A stretch of DNA of 54,968 bases from contig CBFFYP010000021.1 in NCBI GenBank assembly GCA_965646165.1, positions 1 through 54,968 of the forward strand, written 5' to 3'. The DNA is from MGBC114844 sp910585855 (GTDB taxonomy: Bacteria > Bacillota > Clostridia > Lachnospirales > Lachnospiraceae). The notes beneath the pieces are model-generated. The model made no database searches. It saw only the letters and a program-made list of their open reading frames with translations, and had not been told where the DNA came from. Position numbers and translations under genes: made by a program. Within the stretch, counting starts at the first letter, position 1. The number at the start of each line of letters is the position of its first letter. Shown in pieces: positions 1-8,410 of the stretch.

Positions 1-490
1 TAACTTTTTTCCAAAGTCACTGCAGTCTGCCCACCGTTTTCGAATCTGGCTGTTTCTTGACCCCGGAACAAAAAAAGAATCACATTCAAACTTTTCTAAA
101 AATCAGTTTCTGTTCTGTAATAAAATATAATTTCTACCGCTATTCAGCCAACAGCCAGAGGTGGTTTGCTCCTGTTCTTTGCCAGCGACTTCGGAGAACG
201 GTTAGAAAGTCTTGGGCTTCTGTGGAACTACCTAGAATTTTTTGCATATCCTGCTTCTATGCAGGGTATGCAAAAAAAGGGGCGTGTTTAGCCCGAAGAA
301 TAGGGAAGAGGATGTTTTATGGATGATAAAATCTTTCCTTACACCAATTACGTTTCGCCTGTGGTGAGGGCGAATTGCGCCCCGGTTCGTCCGGTTGGAT
401 AAACATAAATCAGAAGCCTTAGACTTTCTTACCGTTTGGAGCGGAGCAGGCAAAGGACAGGAGCAAACCACCTCTGGCGTCCGGTGAAAG
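1..490 (+). repeat. Family A composite, left part cut by the window edge (A1 tail, linker, A2)
   Basis: Positions 1-52 are the inner arm of an A1 unit, ending in TTCGAATCTGGCTGT. Positions 53-154 are the conserved linker beginning TTCTTGACCCCGGAAC. Positions 155-490 are an A2 unit. Its outer arms GAGGTGG and CCACCTC differ from the usual GAGGCGG/CCGCCTC on both sides, so pairing is kept. The A2 core carries GGGGCGTGTTTAGCCC (about 279-294) and GGGCGAATTGCGCCCC (about 368-383). The right end is GGCGTCCGGTGAAAG, about 45 bp beyond the ispD stop codon. No protein-coding gene is supported here. Confidence 0.9.
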
Positions 491-535
491 CCAACCCCAT
501 CCTATCTCCAAAAGCCGAATACAAGTCAAGATGTA

Positions 536-1231
536 TCAGTTATTTTTCATCATCTGTTCTGCAATTATCAAGTCCTCCGGCGTAGTAATCTTAATATTCG
601 CATAACTCCCCTCCACCAGCCGAACCTTCTCCTTTAAAAAAATCTCCACCGCCATAGCATCATCTGTTACAGCCCTCCCCGACTCTATCACCATCCGATA
701 AGCCTGTTCAATCAAACAATATTCAAAACTCTGTGGTGTCTGTATCATCCAGACCTGTTCCCTCTTCGGAGTCTGTTCTACATACCCGTTTTCATCACAA
801 ATCTTAATCGTATCTTTTACAGGCATACCAACTGCACAAGCTCGATCTCTTTCTACTGCCTCAATCGACCGCTCGATCATTTCTTCTGTTAAAAAAGGTC
901 TGACTCCGTCATGAATCATTACATAATCACAGCCCAAACAGCTCTTTAATCCAGCATATACCGAATGATAACGTTCTTTTCCTCCGGCTACAACAGCTCT
1001 TACCTTCTGAAATCCAAACCGCTCCACTATTTCTTTTCTGCAGTATTCCCTTTCTTCTTCTCCCGTCACCAATACAATCTCATCTACTTTGCTCTGCTCA
1101 AAAGCCATCAAAGAATAATATAAAATCGGTTTTCCATGAAGCAAAAGATACTGTTTTGGAATATCACTCTGCATCCGCCGTCCATGCCCGCCCGCTAACA
1201 CAACCGCTGTAATCTTCTTTCTATCCTTCAT
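536..1231 (-). CDS. ispD: 2-C-methyl-D-erythritol 4-phosphate cytidylyltransferase
   Basis: The enzyme joins MEP and CTP to give CDP-methylerythritol, the third step of the cytosolic MEP isoprenoid pathway. The 231-residue length is typical. The N-terminal nucleotide-binding motif AGGHGRRMQSDIPKQ is at residues 13-27. GGKERYHSVYAGL, HDGVRPF and the C-terminal TTPEDL motif also fit IspD. The start codon overlaps the tsaD stop by 4 bp (ATGA), so the two genes are translationally coupled. It is the last gene of a long minus-strand unit. A family A repeat lies just downstream. Confidence 0.96.
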   Translation of the reverse strand: MKDRKKITAVVLAGGHGRRMQSDIPKQYLLLHGKPILYYSLMAFEQSKVDEIVLVTGEEEREYCRKEIVERFGFQKVRAVVAGGKERYHSVYAGLKSCLGCDYVMIHDGVRPFLTEEMIERSIEAVERDRACAVGMPVKDTIKICDENGYVEQTPKREQVWMIQTPQSFEYCLIEQAYRMVIESGRAVTDDAMAVEIFLKEKVRLVEGSYANIKITTPEDLIIAEQMMKNN

Positions 1232-2262
1232 CCACGCTCTCCCAGTCTTAAATTGGGAACGGCATTTAAATCCCAGCCGTGTCTTGTCCCCTTCTGATAT
1301 TCATAATATGCGGCAGAACCAATCATAGCTGCATTGTCTGTACAAAGTGCAGGAGAAGGATGATAAAATAAAATTCCCTCTTTTTTACATACCGCTGCCA
1401 TACTGCTTCTCAGTTCCGAATTTGCTGCAACTCCTCCTGCAATCGCCAATTTTCCCAGCCCATACTCTTTTGCTGCCTGTATACTGTGCTGTACCAGTAC
1501 TTCTACTATAGCTGCCTGAAAAGAAGCTGCTATATCCGCTGTATTTACTGCAATTCCTTTCATCTGGCAAGAATTGATATAGTTTAATACTGCACTTTTT
1601 ACACCGCTGAAGCTAAAATCATAAGGTGCATCCTCTATCACGGCTCTTGGAAAAAAAATTGCAGTAGGATTTCCCTCCTTCGCTGCTTTATCAATCTTTG
1701 GTCCTCCGGGATATCCAAGCCCAACTGCCCGTGCTACTTTGTCATATGCTTCTCCTGCCGCATCATCTCTGGTTTTTCCAATTATCTCATATTCTCCATA
1801 ATCCTTTACCAAAACCAGATGTGTATGTCCTCCTGATACAATCAAACAAATAAACGGCGGCTCTAAATCCTGATTTTCGATAAAATTAGCAGAAATATGC
1901 CCTTCAATATGATGTACTCCCACTAACGGTTTTTTCTTGGCAAAGCAAATTGCTTTTGCCTCTGCAACTCCTACCAGCAATGCTCCTACCAGTCCCGGTC
2001 CATAGGTCACTCCTACTGCTGTAATCTCTTCCAGTGTTATATTTGCTTCAGAAAGTGCTGTTTCAATTACCTGATTTATTTTTTCAATATGCTTTCTGGA
2101 CGCAATCTCCGGTACAACACCTCCATACAGTGTATGTAATGCAATTTGCGTATAAATTATATTTGACAGCACTTCTCTCCCGTTTTTTACCACAGCGGCT
2201 GCCGTTTCGTCACAGGAACTCTCTATTGCCAAAATAAAAACATCCTCTTTTCCTTCACCCAT
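1228..2262 (-). CDS. tsaD: tRNA N6-adenosine threonylcarbamoyltransferase
   Basis: TsaD (Kae1/Gcp family) transfers threonylcarbamoyl from TC-AMP to A37 of ANN-decoding tRNAs, working with TsaB and TsaE. The 344-residue length is usual. The N-terminal ASKHA motif reads LAIESSCDETAAAVV, the metal-binding histidines are in GVHHIEGH, and GLGYPGGP and the late CTDNAAMIGSA motif are intact. A ribosome site (GGAAGG) precedes the ATG. tsaB and tsaE lie upstream in the same strand run, so all three partners are likely co-expressed. The 3' end overlaps ispD by 4 bp. Confidence 0.97.
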   Translation of the reverse strand: MGEGKEDVFILAIESSCDETAAAVVKNGREVLSNIIYTQIALHTLYGGVVPEIASRKHIEKINQVIETALSEANITLEEITAVGVTYGPGLVGALLVGVAEAKAICFAKKKPLVGVHHIEGHISANFIENQDLEPPFICLIVSGGHTHLVLVKDYGEYEIIGKTRDDAAGEAYDKVARAVGLGYPGGPKIDKAAKEGNPTAIFFPRAVIEDAPYDFSFSGVKSAVLNYINSCQMKGIAVNTADIAASFQAAIVEVLVQHSIQAAKEYGLGKLAIAGGVAANSELRSSMAAVCKKEGILFYHPSPALCTDNAAMIGSAAYYEYQKGTRHGWDLNAVPNLRLGERG

Positions 2263-2307
2263 CCCTCTATCCTTCCTATATTAACATAATTATTCTGTCT
2301 TTTTCTT

Positions 2308-2883
2308 CTAAGATTCCTCTACACTGGTCAGTTGCCATCCCACAATCTTCCAATGATCAAATTCATCTTTTCTCAGCATAAAATCTTCATAGGTCTTGGC
2401 AAGTCCGCCGTTTGAATTTCGAATAAAATACTCTACTGTTACTACACAACAAGAACGGTCATCTAATTCATAATAATCTACATCTCTGCTGTCCTCTAAA
2501 ATATAATTGGTTATCTTTTGTGAAGTTTCCTGATACTTCGCTACCTCTTCTTTTGTCTGCTCTATCAAATCTTCTTCCGAATTTGCTGCCAAAAGCTCCT
2601 CATCAAATAAAAGCCTAGACTGTTTTACCAGCTTTTCTAACATCTCTTCTTCTACATTTTCCGAATAAAACGCCATTGTAATATCACTGTATAATTCTAC
2701 TACTTTAACTGGTGTATTAGGATAATTTTTCTCAATATCCTTTGCAATCAATTTCTCTGCACTTGAAATATCCGTCTTTGTTTCTGCAGGTGTTGGTGTA
2801 TTTCGATTTGATAAATATGCATAATATCCCAACCCTAAAGCTATTAAAATCACAGCGGCAATCAGCCCACGATATTTTTTCAT
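2308..2883 (-). CDS. Membrane-anchored protein of unknown function
   Basis: The 191-residue protein has one N-terminal membrane segment at about residues 6-25 and then an extracytoplasmic domain rich in acidic and polar residues. The C-terminal half (EDFMLRKDEFDHWKIVGWQ) looks like the sheet of a small NTF2-like or similar fold. It may belong to the DUF6715 group of Lachnospiraceae proteins, but that is a recollection and not demonstrated. A strong site (GGAGG) precedes the ATG, and the start is 11 bp from the rnz stop. Function is not known. Confidence 0.8.
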   Translation of the reverse strand: MKKYRGLIAAVILIALGLGYYAYLSNRNTPTPAETKTDISSAEKLIAKDIEKNYPNTPVKVVELYSDITMAFYSENVEEEMLEKLVKQSRLLFDEELLAANSEEDLIEQTKEEVAKYQETSQKITNYILEDSRDVDYYELDDRSCCVVTVEYFIRNSNGGLAKTYEDFMLRKDEFDHWKIVGWQLTSVEES

Positions 2884-2894
2884 ACCACATCCTC

Positions 2895-3806
2895 CTACTC
2901 TTCTTCAAAATAAAGCGTTATGCTCTTTCCGTCTTTTCCCGCTTCTGCATTTGGAAAAACCTCTTTTACCCCCGGCATAAACTCCTCTGCCTTTATCAAA
3001 GAAGGACTATAATGTGTCAGCCACATCCGCTTTGGTTTCGCTTCTGCTGCTACTTTTGCCGCTTCTAAAAACGTCATATGTTTATATTCCCTTGCCTTTG
3101 CCTCCTTGCCGTCTTCTCCATACATACCTTCACAGATCAGCAAATCTGCCTCTTTTGCTGCCTCTACCATAGAAACAGTCGGTCGGGAATCCGTGCAATA
3201 GGTCAAATGAATCCCCTTCCGTCTCTCTCCAAGCACCATATCTGGTGTAATTATTTTTCCGTCCACCTCTATAGATTCTCCCTTTTGCAAAAGATTCCAA
3301 GATCTCAGCGGCACTCCGTATTCCTTTGCCTTATCCGGCTGAAACTTTCCGATCCGATCAATCCAAATCGAATATCCATAACATGTCACATTATGGTTGA
3401 CCCGAAACGCTTCGATTCGATAACCATTCTGCAAAAGGGTTTCCTTTGCCTCGGTCAGTTCTATAAATTCGAGCGAAAACGGCAGTTCCGGTGCAATCGT
3501 CCGTAGAGCAGTTACCACTCTCTCTAACCCTTTCGGTCCGACTAATTTCAATGGCTCACTTCTCTCTGCATTTCCCATAGTAAGCAGTAATCCCGGCAAA
3601 CCACTGATATGATCTGCATGATAATGTGTAAAACAGATCATATCGATTGGCTTAAAACTCCATCCTTTTTCCTTTATCGCAATCTGCGTTCCTTCCCCGC
3701 AGTCAATTAAAATACTACTGCCATTATAACGCATCATAAGTGCCGTAAGCCAACGATAAGGAAGAGGCATCATCCCGCCTGTCCCCAATAAGCATACATC
3801 CAACAT
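2895..3806 (-). CDS. rnz: Ribonuclease Z
   Basis: This metallo-beta-lactamase-fold endonuclease removes 3' trailers from tRNA precursors. The 303-residue length matches bacterial RNase Z. The zinc motif THYHADHISGLPGLL is present, with later metal ligands in TYCTDSR and THYSPS and the expected GERRKGIHLTY segment. I place the start at MLDVCLLGTG because AAAGGAG lies 10 bp upstream; an in-frame start nine codons earlier has no comparable site. It sits between two small genes of unknown role in the tsa/ispD unit, which is otherwise rich in tRNA functions. Confidence 0.94.
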   Translation of the reverse strand: MLDVCLLGTGGMMPLPYRWLTALMMRYNGSSILIDCGEGTQIAIKEKGWSFKPIDMICFTHYHADHISGLPGLLLTMGNAERSEPLKLVGPKGLERVVTALRTIAPELPFSLEFIELTEAKETLLQNGYRIEAFRVNHNVTCYGYSIWIDRIGKFQPDKAKEYGVPLRSWNLLQKGESIEVDGKIITPDMVLGERRKGIHLTYCTDSRPTVSMVEAAKEADLLICEGMYGEDGKEAKAREYKHMTFLEAAKVAAEAKPKRMWLTHYSPSLIKAEEFMPGVKEVFPNAEAGKDGKSITLYFEEE

Positions 3807-3880
3807 CTCTATTATTCTCCTTTGCAGACACACAGTTTTTTATTTCGCTCTTTTATTCTAACACATCCAAGGCATAAATG

Positions 3881-4129
3881 CTATAGATATTCTTTTTCTT
3901 CTATTTCTTCCACCGAAATTTTAAATTGCTTTATAATCCTGTCATAACATTCTTCACATAAATCAAAATTATGTTTCATTCCGTCTTTTCTTGAAAAATA
4001 TCCCCATGAAACAGCAATCTCACAAAATCCTTCTTTTAAAATTCCGTTTTCTATCAACAGTTCCTTACCGCAGCAATTACAAACTGCCCTTTCTAATTTT
4101 GCCTCTCTCTGCACATTGTACTTCCTCAT
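3881..4129 (-). CDS. Small protein with two cysteine pairs
   Basis: The 82-residue protein carries CNCCGKEL near residue 18 and CEECYD near residue 58, which together could bind one zinc ion. The middle holds SWGYFSRKDGMKHNFDL, and the C-terminus is charged. A GGAGGAAGGA site precedes the ATG. It lies between rimI and rnz on the same strand. I recognise no named family; zinc binding is inferred from the cysteine spacing only. Confidence 0.75.
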   Translation of the reverse strand: MRKYNVQREAKLERAVCNCCGKELLIENGILKEGFCEIAVSWGYFSRKDGMKHNFDLCEECYDRIIKQFKISVEEIEEKEYL

Positions 4130-4222
4130 CTGTCCTTCCTCCGAATCATCCGTGTTATAATATAAAAGTCTTTCTCAAGTATATCGAAAATCCCTATTCT
4201 ATACCATGAGTGCTAGTCCCTA

Positions 4223-4714
4223 TTATACAGGATAATTTTTCTGCTTTTCAATGGTAATTCCTCTCAAACGGCGATTCCACATAATCACTGCATTTTCCTT
4301 TGGTTTCTCATAATAGTTCAAACGAATTCCTTCCACCAAAAATCCAAACCGCTGATAAAGCCGAATTGCTTCCTGATTGCTTTCCCGTACTTCCAATGTC
4401 AATGCCGTAATCCCCCGATGCAGTGCCTCTTCCACTGCCTTTTCCAAAAGCAGATAACCTACTCCCTTTTTTCTTTCCTCCAGCACCACAGCAATATTTG
4501 TAATATCTGCCTCTTCAAACGACTGCCAAATCCCAATATAACCAATCAGCATATTTTCTCTTCCAGTTTTTTTCTCTGCAACCAGATAAAATATATCTTT
4601 TTTCTCCAATGTATCCAAAAAAGACTGTTCCGACCATGGACAGGAAAAAATCTCTTTTTCTATTGCTGCAACAGTACTGCAGTCCTCCTTTTCCATAAAG
4701 CGAACGCCTATCAT
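4223..4714 (-). CDS. rimI: Ribosomal-protein-S18-alanine N-acetyltransferase (RimI-type GNAT)
   Basis: RimI acetylates the N-terminal alanine of ribosomal protein S18. The protein is a GNAT fold of 163 residues. The acetyl-CoA loop is EERKKGVGYLLLEKAVEEA, followed by the typical TLEVRESNQEAIRLYQRFGF motif. The start overlaps the tsaB stop by 4 bp. In many Firmicutes rimI sits between tsaB and tsaD, as here, which supports the name. Other GNAT substrates cannot be excluded from sequence alone. Confidence 0.92.
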   Translation of the reverse strand: MIGVRFMEKEDCSTVAAIEKEIFSCPWSEQSFLDTLEKKDIFYLVAEKKTGRENMLIGYIGIWQSFEEADITNIAVVLEERKKGVGYLLLEKAVEEALHRGITALTLEVRESNQEAIRLYQRFGFLVEGIRLNYYEKPKENAVIMWNRRLRGITIEKQKNYPV

Positions 4715-5439
4715 AACCTCTCCTCTTTTTCCTGCCGTTCCTTTCGTTCTCTCTCTGCCTGAGAAAGCCGCATATAATCCGGTTTATGCTCTGCCGCACT
4801 CTCTATTCTTCCCTCTGCAAAATATAGTTCTGCCAAAGCCCCCACTGCTCCTGCCCTCTGCCGATTCAAATGAGGAGGAGCAAATACAAACTCTGTCTGC
4901 AGTCTTTCTTCTATCTGTCTTTGATAAGCTAAAATACCATCTCCGGTAAACATAACCCGCTGTCCCCTTTGACTCAATTCCTCTAAAAGCTCTTCTATTC
5001 CAACTGCACATGCAGAACGCAGCGTTCTCATCTGGTATGTTCCCCCCTGAATCTCAAAACAAAAAATACCAGTATACACCTGATCCCGCTTTGCATCCAT
5101 AATCGGTACTACCAAATCACCGAAACCAAAAAGTCCATATGCCATTGCATCTATTGTAGATACAGAAATCAACGGCTTTTTTAATGCAAGCCCCAATCCT
5201 TTTGCCGTAGCAGAACCAATCCGAAGTCCGGTAAACGATCCCGGTCCTGCTGCCACAGCAATCGCATCCAATGTATCCAATTCCAATTCTGTCATCCTTG
5301 TTATCTCATCTATCATCGGCAGCAACGTCTGAGAATGTGTTTTTTTAAAATTAATCGTATATTCTGCCGTTAAAACAGCATCTGTAACCAATGCCACAGA
5401 TGCCACTAACGAAGAAGAATCCAATGCCAATATTTTCAA
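4711..5439 (-). CDS. tsaB: tRNA threonylcarbamoyladenosine biosynthesis protein TsaB
   Basis: TsaB is the non-catalytic ASKHA-fold partner that dimerises with TsaD for t6A synthesis. The 242-residue protein begins MKILALDSSSLVASVAL and carries the family motif AVAAGPGSFTGLRIGSATAKGL. The start codon is TTG; it is chosen because GGAGG lies 8 bp upstream and residue 1 begins the conserved first strand. It is 21 bp downstream of tsaE and overlaps rimI by 4 bp. Confidence 0.96.
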   Translation of the reverse strand: MKILALDSSSLVASVALVTDAVLTAEYTINFKKTHSQTLLPMIDEITRMTELELDTLDAIAVAAGPGSFTGLRIGSATAKGLGLALKKPLISVSTIDAMAYGLFGFGDLVVPIMDAKRDQVYTGIFCFEIQGGTYQMRTLRSACAVGIEELLEELSQRGQRVMFTGDGILAYQRQIEERLQTEFVFAPPHLNRQRAGAVGALAELYFAEGRIESAAEHKPDYMRLSQAERERKERQEKEERL

Positions 5440-5460
5440 AGCAATCTCCCTCCTAACTCT

Positions 5461-5904
5461 TTAAACCTTTCTTTTTGTCACCACAGTAATACAAATCTTT
5501 CGATAATCAAACCCTTTTTCTAAATCCTTCTCTATCAAAACCTGAACTCGTTCATGCGGTAAAATATCAGCAATCAATCCTGCCCACTCTACAAGACAAA
5601 CCCCATCCCCATAAAAATAATCTGAATACCCAATCTCCTCCATCTCTTCTACATCCGCAATCCGATATACATCAAAATGATAAAAAGGAATCCTCCCCTT
5701 CTGATATTCCTGCAATATCGTAAAAGTAGGACTGTTCACCGTTTCCTCAATTCCAAGCCCGTCTGCAAATCCCTGTGTAAACACAGTCTTCCCAACACCA
5801 AGATCTCCCTCTAAACAATATATCTGTCCTGCCGCCGCCTGACGTCCTAACTCCCTCCCAACCGCAAATGTATCCTCTGCACAATAACTCTCTATTTCTC
5901 TCAT
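5461..5904 (-). CDS. tsaE: tRNA threonylcarbamoyladenosine biosynthesis ATPase TsaE
   Basis: TsaE is the small P-loop ATPase that activates the TsaB-TsaD complex. In 147 residues it has the Walker A motif GDLGVGKTVFTQGF, SPTFTILQEY, and HFDVYRI with the conserved aspartate, followed by CLVEWAG. The length is normal. It begins 24 bp after the YcxB-like gene and precedes tsaB, matching the common tsaE-tsaB-rimI-tsaD order. Confidence 0.96.
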   Translation of the reverse strand: MREIESYCAEDTFAVGRELGRQAAAGQIYCLEGDLGVGKTVFTQGFADGLGIEETVNSPTFTILQEYQKGRIPFYHFDVYRIADVEEMEEIGYSDYFYGDGVCLVEWAGLIADILPHERVQVLIEKDLEKGFDYRKICITVVTKRKV

Positions 5905-5928
5905 ACCATCTCATCTCCCTATCTGTCC

Positions 5929-6417
5929 CTACTGATGAAATCCATTCATTACCAGCTCCGTTACCCTTTGTGCCTGTGTACCAAGCTGCTTCTTCGAAAT
6001 AATATTTGCCCGATTTGCCGTTCCATAAAGATAAATATAACGTTTTGTATTTCTAATCCGATAAAGACTGCTATACTGTGCTGAAGCTTCCTCTTTCCCC
6101 TGCTTCATCACAAATTCCTTCTCTCCAAAAAAATAAACAGTGGGCGTCTTTACAGACGGATTTAAAGCTGCCTGTTTCGCAGCCTTTACAAAAAGCATAA
6201 TTGGATTTATCACAGTAAATAAAACACTGCAAACCGCCAAAAGCACCATATAAGAAGTACTTACTGTTCCCCATGTCCACAGTAAAACAAAAAATGCGGC
6301 TACACTAAATAAGACCCCGCAAATTCCTGATATACTGCGGTAAGTATGCTGAAACATAAAGAAAAACAGATCCATTACCTCTACCTGAACGGACACTTCA
6401 ACCATATCTTTATCCAT
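5929..6417 (-). CDS. YcxB-like membrane protein
   Basis: The 162-residue protein has two hydrophobic segments (about residues 31-50 and 56-76), then a soluble C-terminal domain with VYFFGEKEFVMKQG and YLYGTANRANIISKKQL. That pattern of a membrane hairpin plus a beta-rich C-terminus fits the YcxB-like family, whose function is unknown. GGAAGGAG precedes the ATG. It is the first gene of the tsaE-ispD unit and lies behind a strong promoter and a structured leader at about 6450-6609. Confidence 0.75.
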   Translation of the reverse strand: MDKDMVEVSVQVEVMDLFFFMFQHTYRSISGICGVLFSVAAFFVLLWTWGTVSTSYMVLLAVCSVLFTVINPIMLFVKAAKQAALNPSVKTPTVYFFGEKEFVMKQGKEEASAQYSSLYRIRNTKRYIYLYGTANRANIISKKQLGTQAQRVTELVMNGFHQ

Positions 6418-6449
6418 CTTTTCTCCTTCCGCCTAAACCATTTTTCCTA

Positions 6450-6576
6450 CAAACATACAAAAATCGAGTAGGGGAATGACCTTCTCCACTACTCGCCGCA
6501 CGGGACACGTACAGCAAAGCTGATAATTTCTTTACGTGCCCCTGTGCATAAAAAAAGATATTACCCCAAGCAATAT
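6450..6576 (-). ncRNA. Structured leader or independent small RNA
   Basis: Read on the minus strand from the predicted start near 6576, three hairpins follow. The first is GATATT/AATATC (about 6557-6577) with seven U residues directly behind it. The second has GGG-CACGTA/TACGTG-CCC with an inner CAGC/GCTG. The third is CGAGTAG/CTACTCG (6465-6495), followed by AUUUUUG. The last looks like an intrinsic terminator, so the unit could be a short RNA of about 110-125 nt or an attenuated leader of the YcxB-tsaE operon. I recognise no known riboswitch core; it lacks the GGAAG apical loop of SRP RNA. Confidence 0.5.
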
Positions 6577-6581
6577 CCTTT

Positions 6582-6609
6582 ATTATACCAAATACAATTT
6601 ATTTTTCAA
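6582..6609 (-). promoter_or_regulatory. SigmaA-type promoter of the YcxB-tsaE-ispD unit
   Basis: On the minus strand, TTGAAA (6609-6604) and TATAAT (6587-6582) are separated by 16 bp. Transcription would start near 6576 and run into the hairpin region and the YcxB-like gene. Confidence 0.75.
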
Positions 6610-6656
6610 CCAAAAATTACAAGTTTCCACTAATAGACTTTTTAGGTTTTCGCTAA

Positions 6657-6862
6657 AAGGACGCCGAAAGCAGAAGGAAAGTCCGCTCCGAGTCCGCTCT
6701 CGCTTAGCATTTCCTCGTAGCGGACACTAGGGTACTAAAACACAGCACCCAAGTGCCGACGGGAAATGATGACCCTGCGCAGACCATCCTTCCACTTTCG
6801 ACTGTGTATTCCCACCAGAAAATAAAAATAGACCTTCCTTCCGAGTTCAGCGTCCCTCCTTG
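6657..6862 (+). repeat. Family B element with an extra right end
   Basis: It begins GGACGCCGAAAGCAGAAGGA at 6659 and contains the B core (CGCTTAGCATTTCC, then GACGGGAAATGATGACCC). Its partner arm TCCTTCCACTTTCG lies near 6789-6802, followed by CTGTGT. A second right end, CCTTCCTTCCGAGTTCAG CGTCC, lies at about 6831-6856 and closely matches the right end of the copy at 47517-47677. It sits between the ribU stop and the next promoter, so ribU transcripts probably run through it. Confidence 0.8.
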
Positions 6863-6869
6863 CCAAAAA

Positions 6870-7517
6870 TTAAATTCTGTTTCCCTTTAAAATTATACTG
6901 ATTTTTTTATAAATCAGCAGTGTTATAAAAGATACCAAAATTCCTTTTACCAGATTAAAAGGTGCTACCGCCAATAATATAAAACTCCACAGACTATGAA
7001 TTGCCGGATTTACGGCACTTCCTAATTCAATTAAAGCAGAAATCTCCCAATGAAAAGCAGCAGCATAAGCCGGAAGCAGCACATAAGCATTGATAAAGCA
7101 TCCTACCACTGTCATCAATACCGTTCCAAAAACTAAACCGACAACTGCACCCTTTTTACTTTTTTTATAAGAGTAAACCAAAGCTGCCGGAAGAACAAAC
7201 GAACATCCAATTATAAAATTAGCAAATTCCCCCACCCCTGCTGTTGTACTTCCGCTTACCAAAAGATTCAGTAAAATCTTAATTGCTTCAATCATAACTC
7301 CTGCCACTGGTCCAATAGCAAATGCCCCGATAATCACAGGAAGTTCACTAAAATCCAGTTTATAAAAACTAGGTGCAAACGGAAGCGGAAAGTCAAATAA
7401 CATAAAAACAATGGCAACCGCCGATAACATAGCAACCTGTACCATAACCTTTGTACTTTTGTAATTTACTTTTGTTTTCTCTTGCAGCACTTGTGTGTGT
7501 TCTACTGTCTGATTCAT
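6870..7517 (-). CDS. ribU: Riboflavin ECF transporter S component
   Basis: RibU binds riboflavin in the membrane and works with the shared ECF module (EcfA, EcfA', EcfT), which is not encoded here. The 215-residue protein has about six membrane segments and the family signature PFAPSFYKLDFSELP near the first loop, followed by IGAFAIGPVAG. I place the start at the ATG at 7517 because AAGGAG lies 10 bp upstream; an upstream TTG would fall next to the riboswitch terminator. The FMN riboswitch ahead of it independently supports the substrate. Confidence 0.95.
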   Translation of the reverse strand: MNQTVEHTQVLQEKTKVNYKSTKVMVQVAMLSAVAIVFMLFDFPLPFAPSFYKLDFSELPVIIGAFAIGPVAGVMIEAIKILLNLLVSGSTTAGVGEFANFIIGCSFVLPAALVYSYKKSKKGAVVGLVFGTVLMTVVGCFINAYVLLPAYAAAFHWEISALIELGSAVNPAIHSLWSFILLAVAPFNLVKGILVSFITLLIYKKISIILKGNRI

Positions 7518-7565
7518 CCTTATACTCTCCTTTTCTTCTGAGTCTTCTTCTAAGAGCAATCAAAA

Positions 7566-7615
7566 ATAAAAATCCCCGATAAAAAATGCCAGCAGCATCT
7601 TCTATCGGGGGATTT
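7566..7615 (-). terminator. Intrinsic terminator of the FMN riboswitch expression platform
   Basis: On the minus strand, AATCCCCCGATAG pairs with TATCGGGGATT and is followed by TTTTATTTTT. It lies between the aptamer and the ribU start, so FMN binding would favour termination. A competing hairpin, CAGCAAG/CTTGCTG, lies just upstream at about 7629-7650. Confidence 0.85.
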
Positions 7616-7659
7616 TGACATTATCCAGACAGCAAGCTTTTCCTTGCTGCAAACAGATA

Positions 7660-7820
7660 TGTTCTCCTCTCATCCAGACTTCAAAGACATTCATCTTATA
7701 CACTGTCGGTTTTGGAATAGATAGTCTGTCAGTTCCTATCGCACCAAATCGGCTGTTTTACTACTAAAACAGTTCACGGACTATACCGTCGGTAGGGATT
7801 CTCACCCTGCCCCGAAGAAT
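7660..7820 (-). promoter_or_regulatory. FMN riboswitch (RFN element)
   Basis: On the minus strand the conserved blocks appear in order: CTTCGGGGCAGGGTGAGAAT, CCCTACCGACGGT, AGTCCGTGAAC, a variable hairpin CTGTTTTAGTAGTAAAACAG, TTTGGTGCGAT, TTCCAAAACCGACAGT and GTCTGGATGAGAGGAGAA. These are the hallmark segments of the FMN aptamer. It controls ribU by transcription termination. Confidence 0.97.
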
Positions 7821-7848
7821 TCTCTTTTTCTATAATCTATTTTATGTA

Positions 7849-7877
7849 ATTATAACAAAATTGCTATCATTTGTCAA
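7849..7877 (-). promoter_or_regulatory. SigmaA promoter of the riboswitch-ribU transcript
   Basis: TTGACA (7877-7872) and TATAAT (7854-7849) on the minus strand have a 17 bp spacer, a perfect consensus. The start would be near 7842, just ahead of the aptamer. Confidence 0.9.
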
Positions 7878-8036
7878 TTCATTTTTAGAACTTCTGCAAT
7901 TAGGCTTTTGTTAAAACCATATAATATTAGATTAATTGTATATACAATTGAAGTAGAACTTGCTTCAATCGTATCTAAACTTTACTGAAAACTTATTCTG
8001 TAATAAAACATCATTTCTACCATAATCCAACCAACA

Positions 8037-8373
8037 GCAAGAGGCGGTTTGCTCCTGTCCTTTGACTGCGACTTCGGAAAACGGTTAGAAAGTCTTGGGC
8101 TTCTGTGGAAATACCTAGAATTTTTTGCATATCCTGCTTCCATGCAGGGTATGCAAAAAAAGGGGCGTGTTTAGCCCGGAGGATAGGGAAGAGGATATTT
8201 TATGATTGGTAAAATCCTTCCTTACACCAGTTTCGTTTCGGCTATCATGAGGGCGAATTGCGCCCCGGTTCGTCCGGTTGAACGAACCAAAATCAGAAGC
8301 CGTAGACTTTCTTTCCGTTTGGAGTGGAGCAAACAAAGGACAGGAGCAAACCGCCTCTGGCGTCCGGTGAAAG
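8037..8373 (+). repeat. Family A element, A2 unit with part of the linker
   Basis: The unit runs from GCAAGAGGCGGTTTGCTCCT to CCGCCTCTGGCGTCCGG. The linker tail ACTGAAAACTTATTCTG lies at about 7984-8000, but no A1 unit precedes it. The core GGGGCGTGTTTAGCCC (8162-8177) and GGGCGAATTGCGCCCC (8251-8266) is intact. It ends about 38 bp past the chemoreceptor stop. Confidence 0.88.
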
Positions 8374-8410
8374 CCAACGCATCCTATCTTCAAAACCCAA
8401 TTAAAATAAT

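Noticed and set aside
57..471. Open reading frames of 60-90 residues on both strands within the family A units, also at 8115, 12786, 13007, 16773, 19617, 31225, 31444, 35799, 36327, 38282 and 54676
   Set aside because: They recur only where the repeat recurs, run through palindromic arms, lack ribosome binding sites and give Cys/Arg-rich products without domain features. They are by-products of the repeat.
6450..6576. SRP RNA or a known riboswitch
   Set aside because: The conserved SRP apical loop and the core motifs of riboswitches I know are absent.
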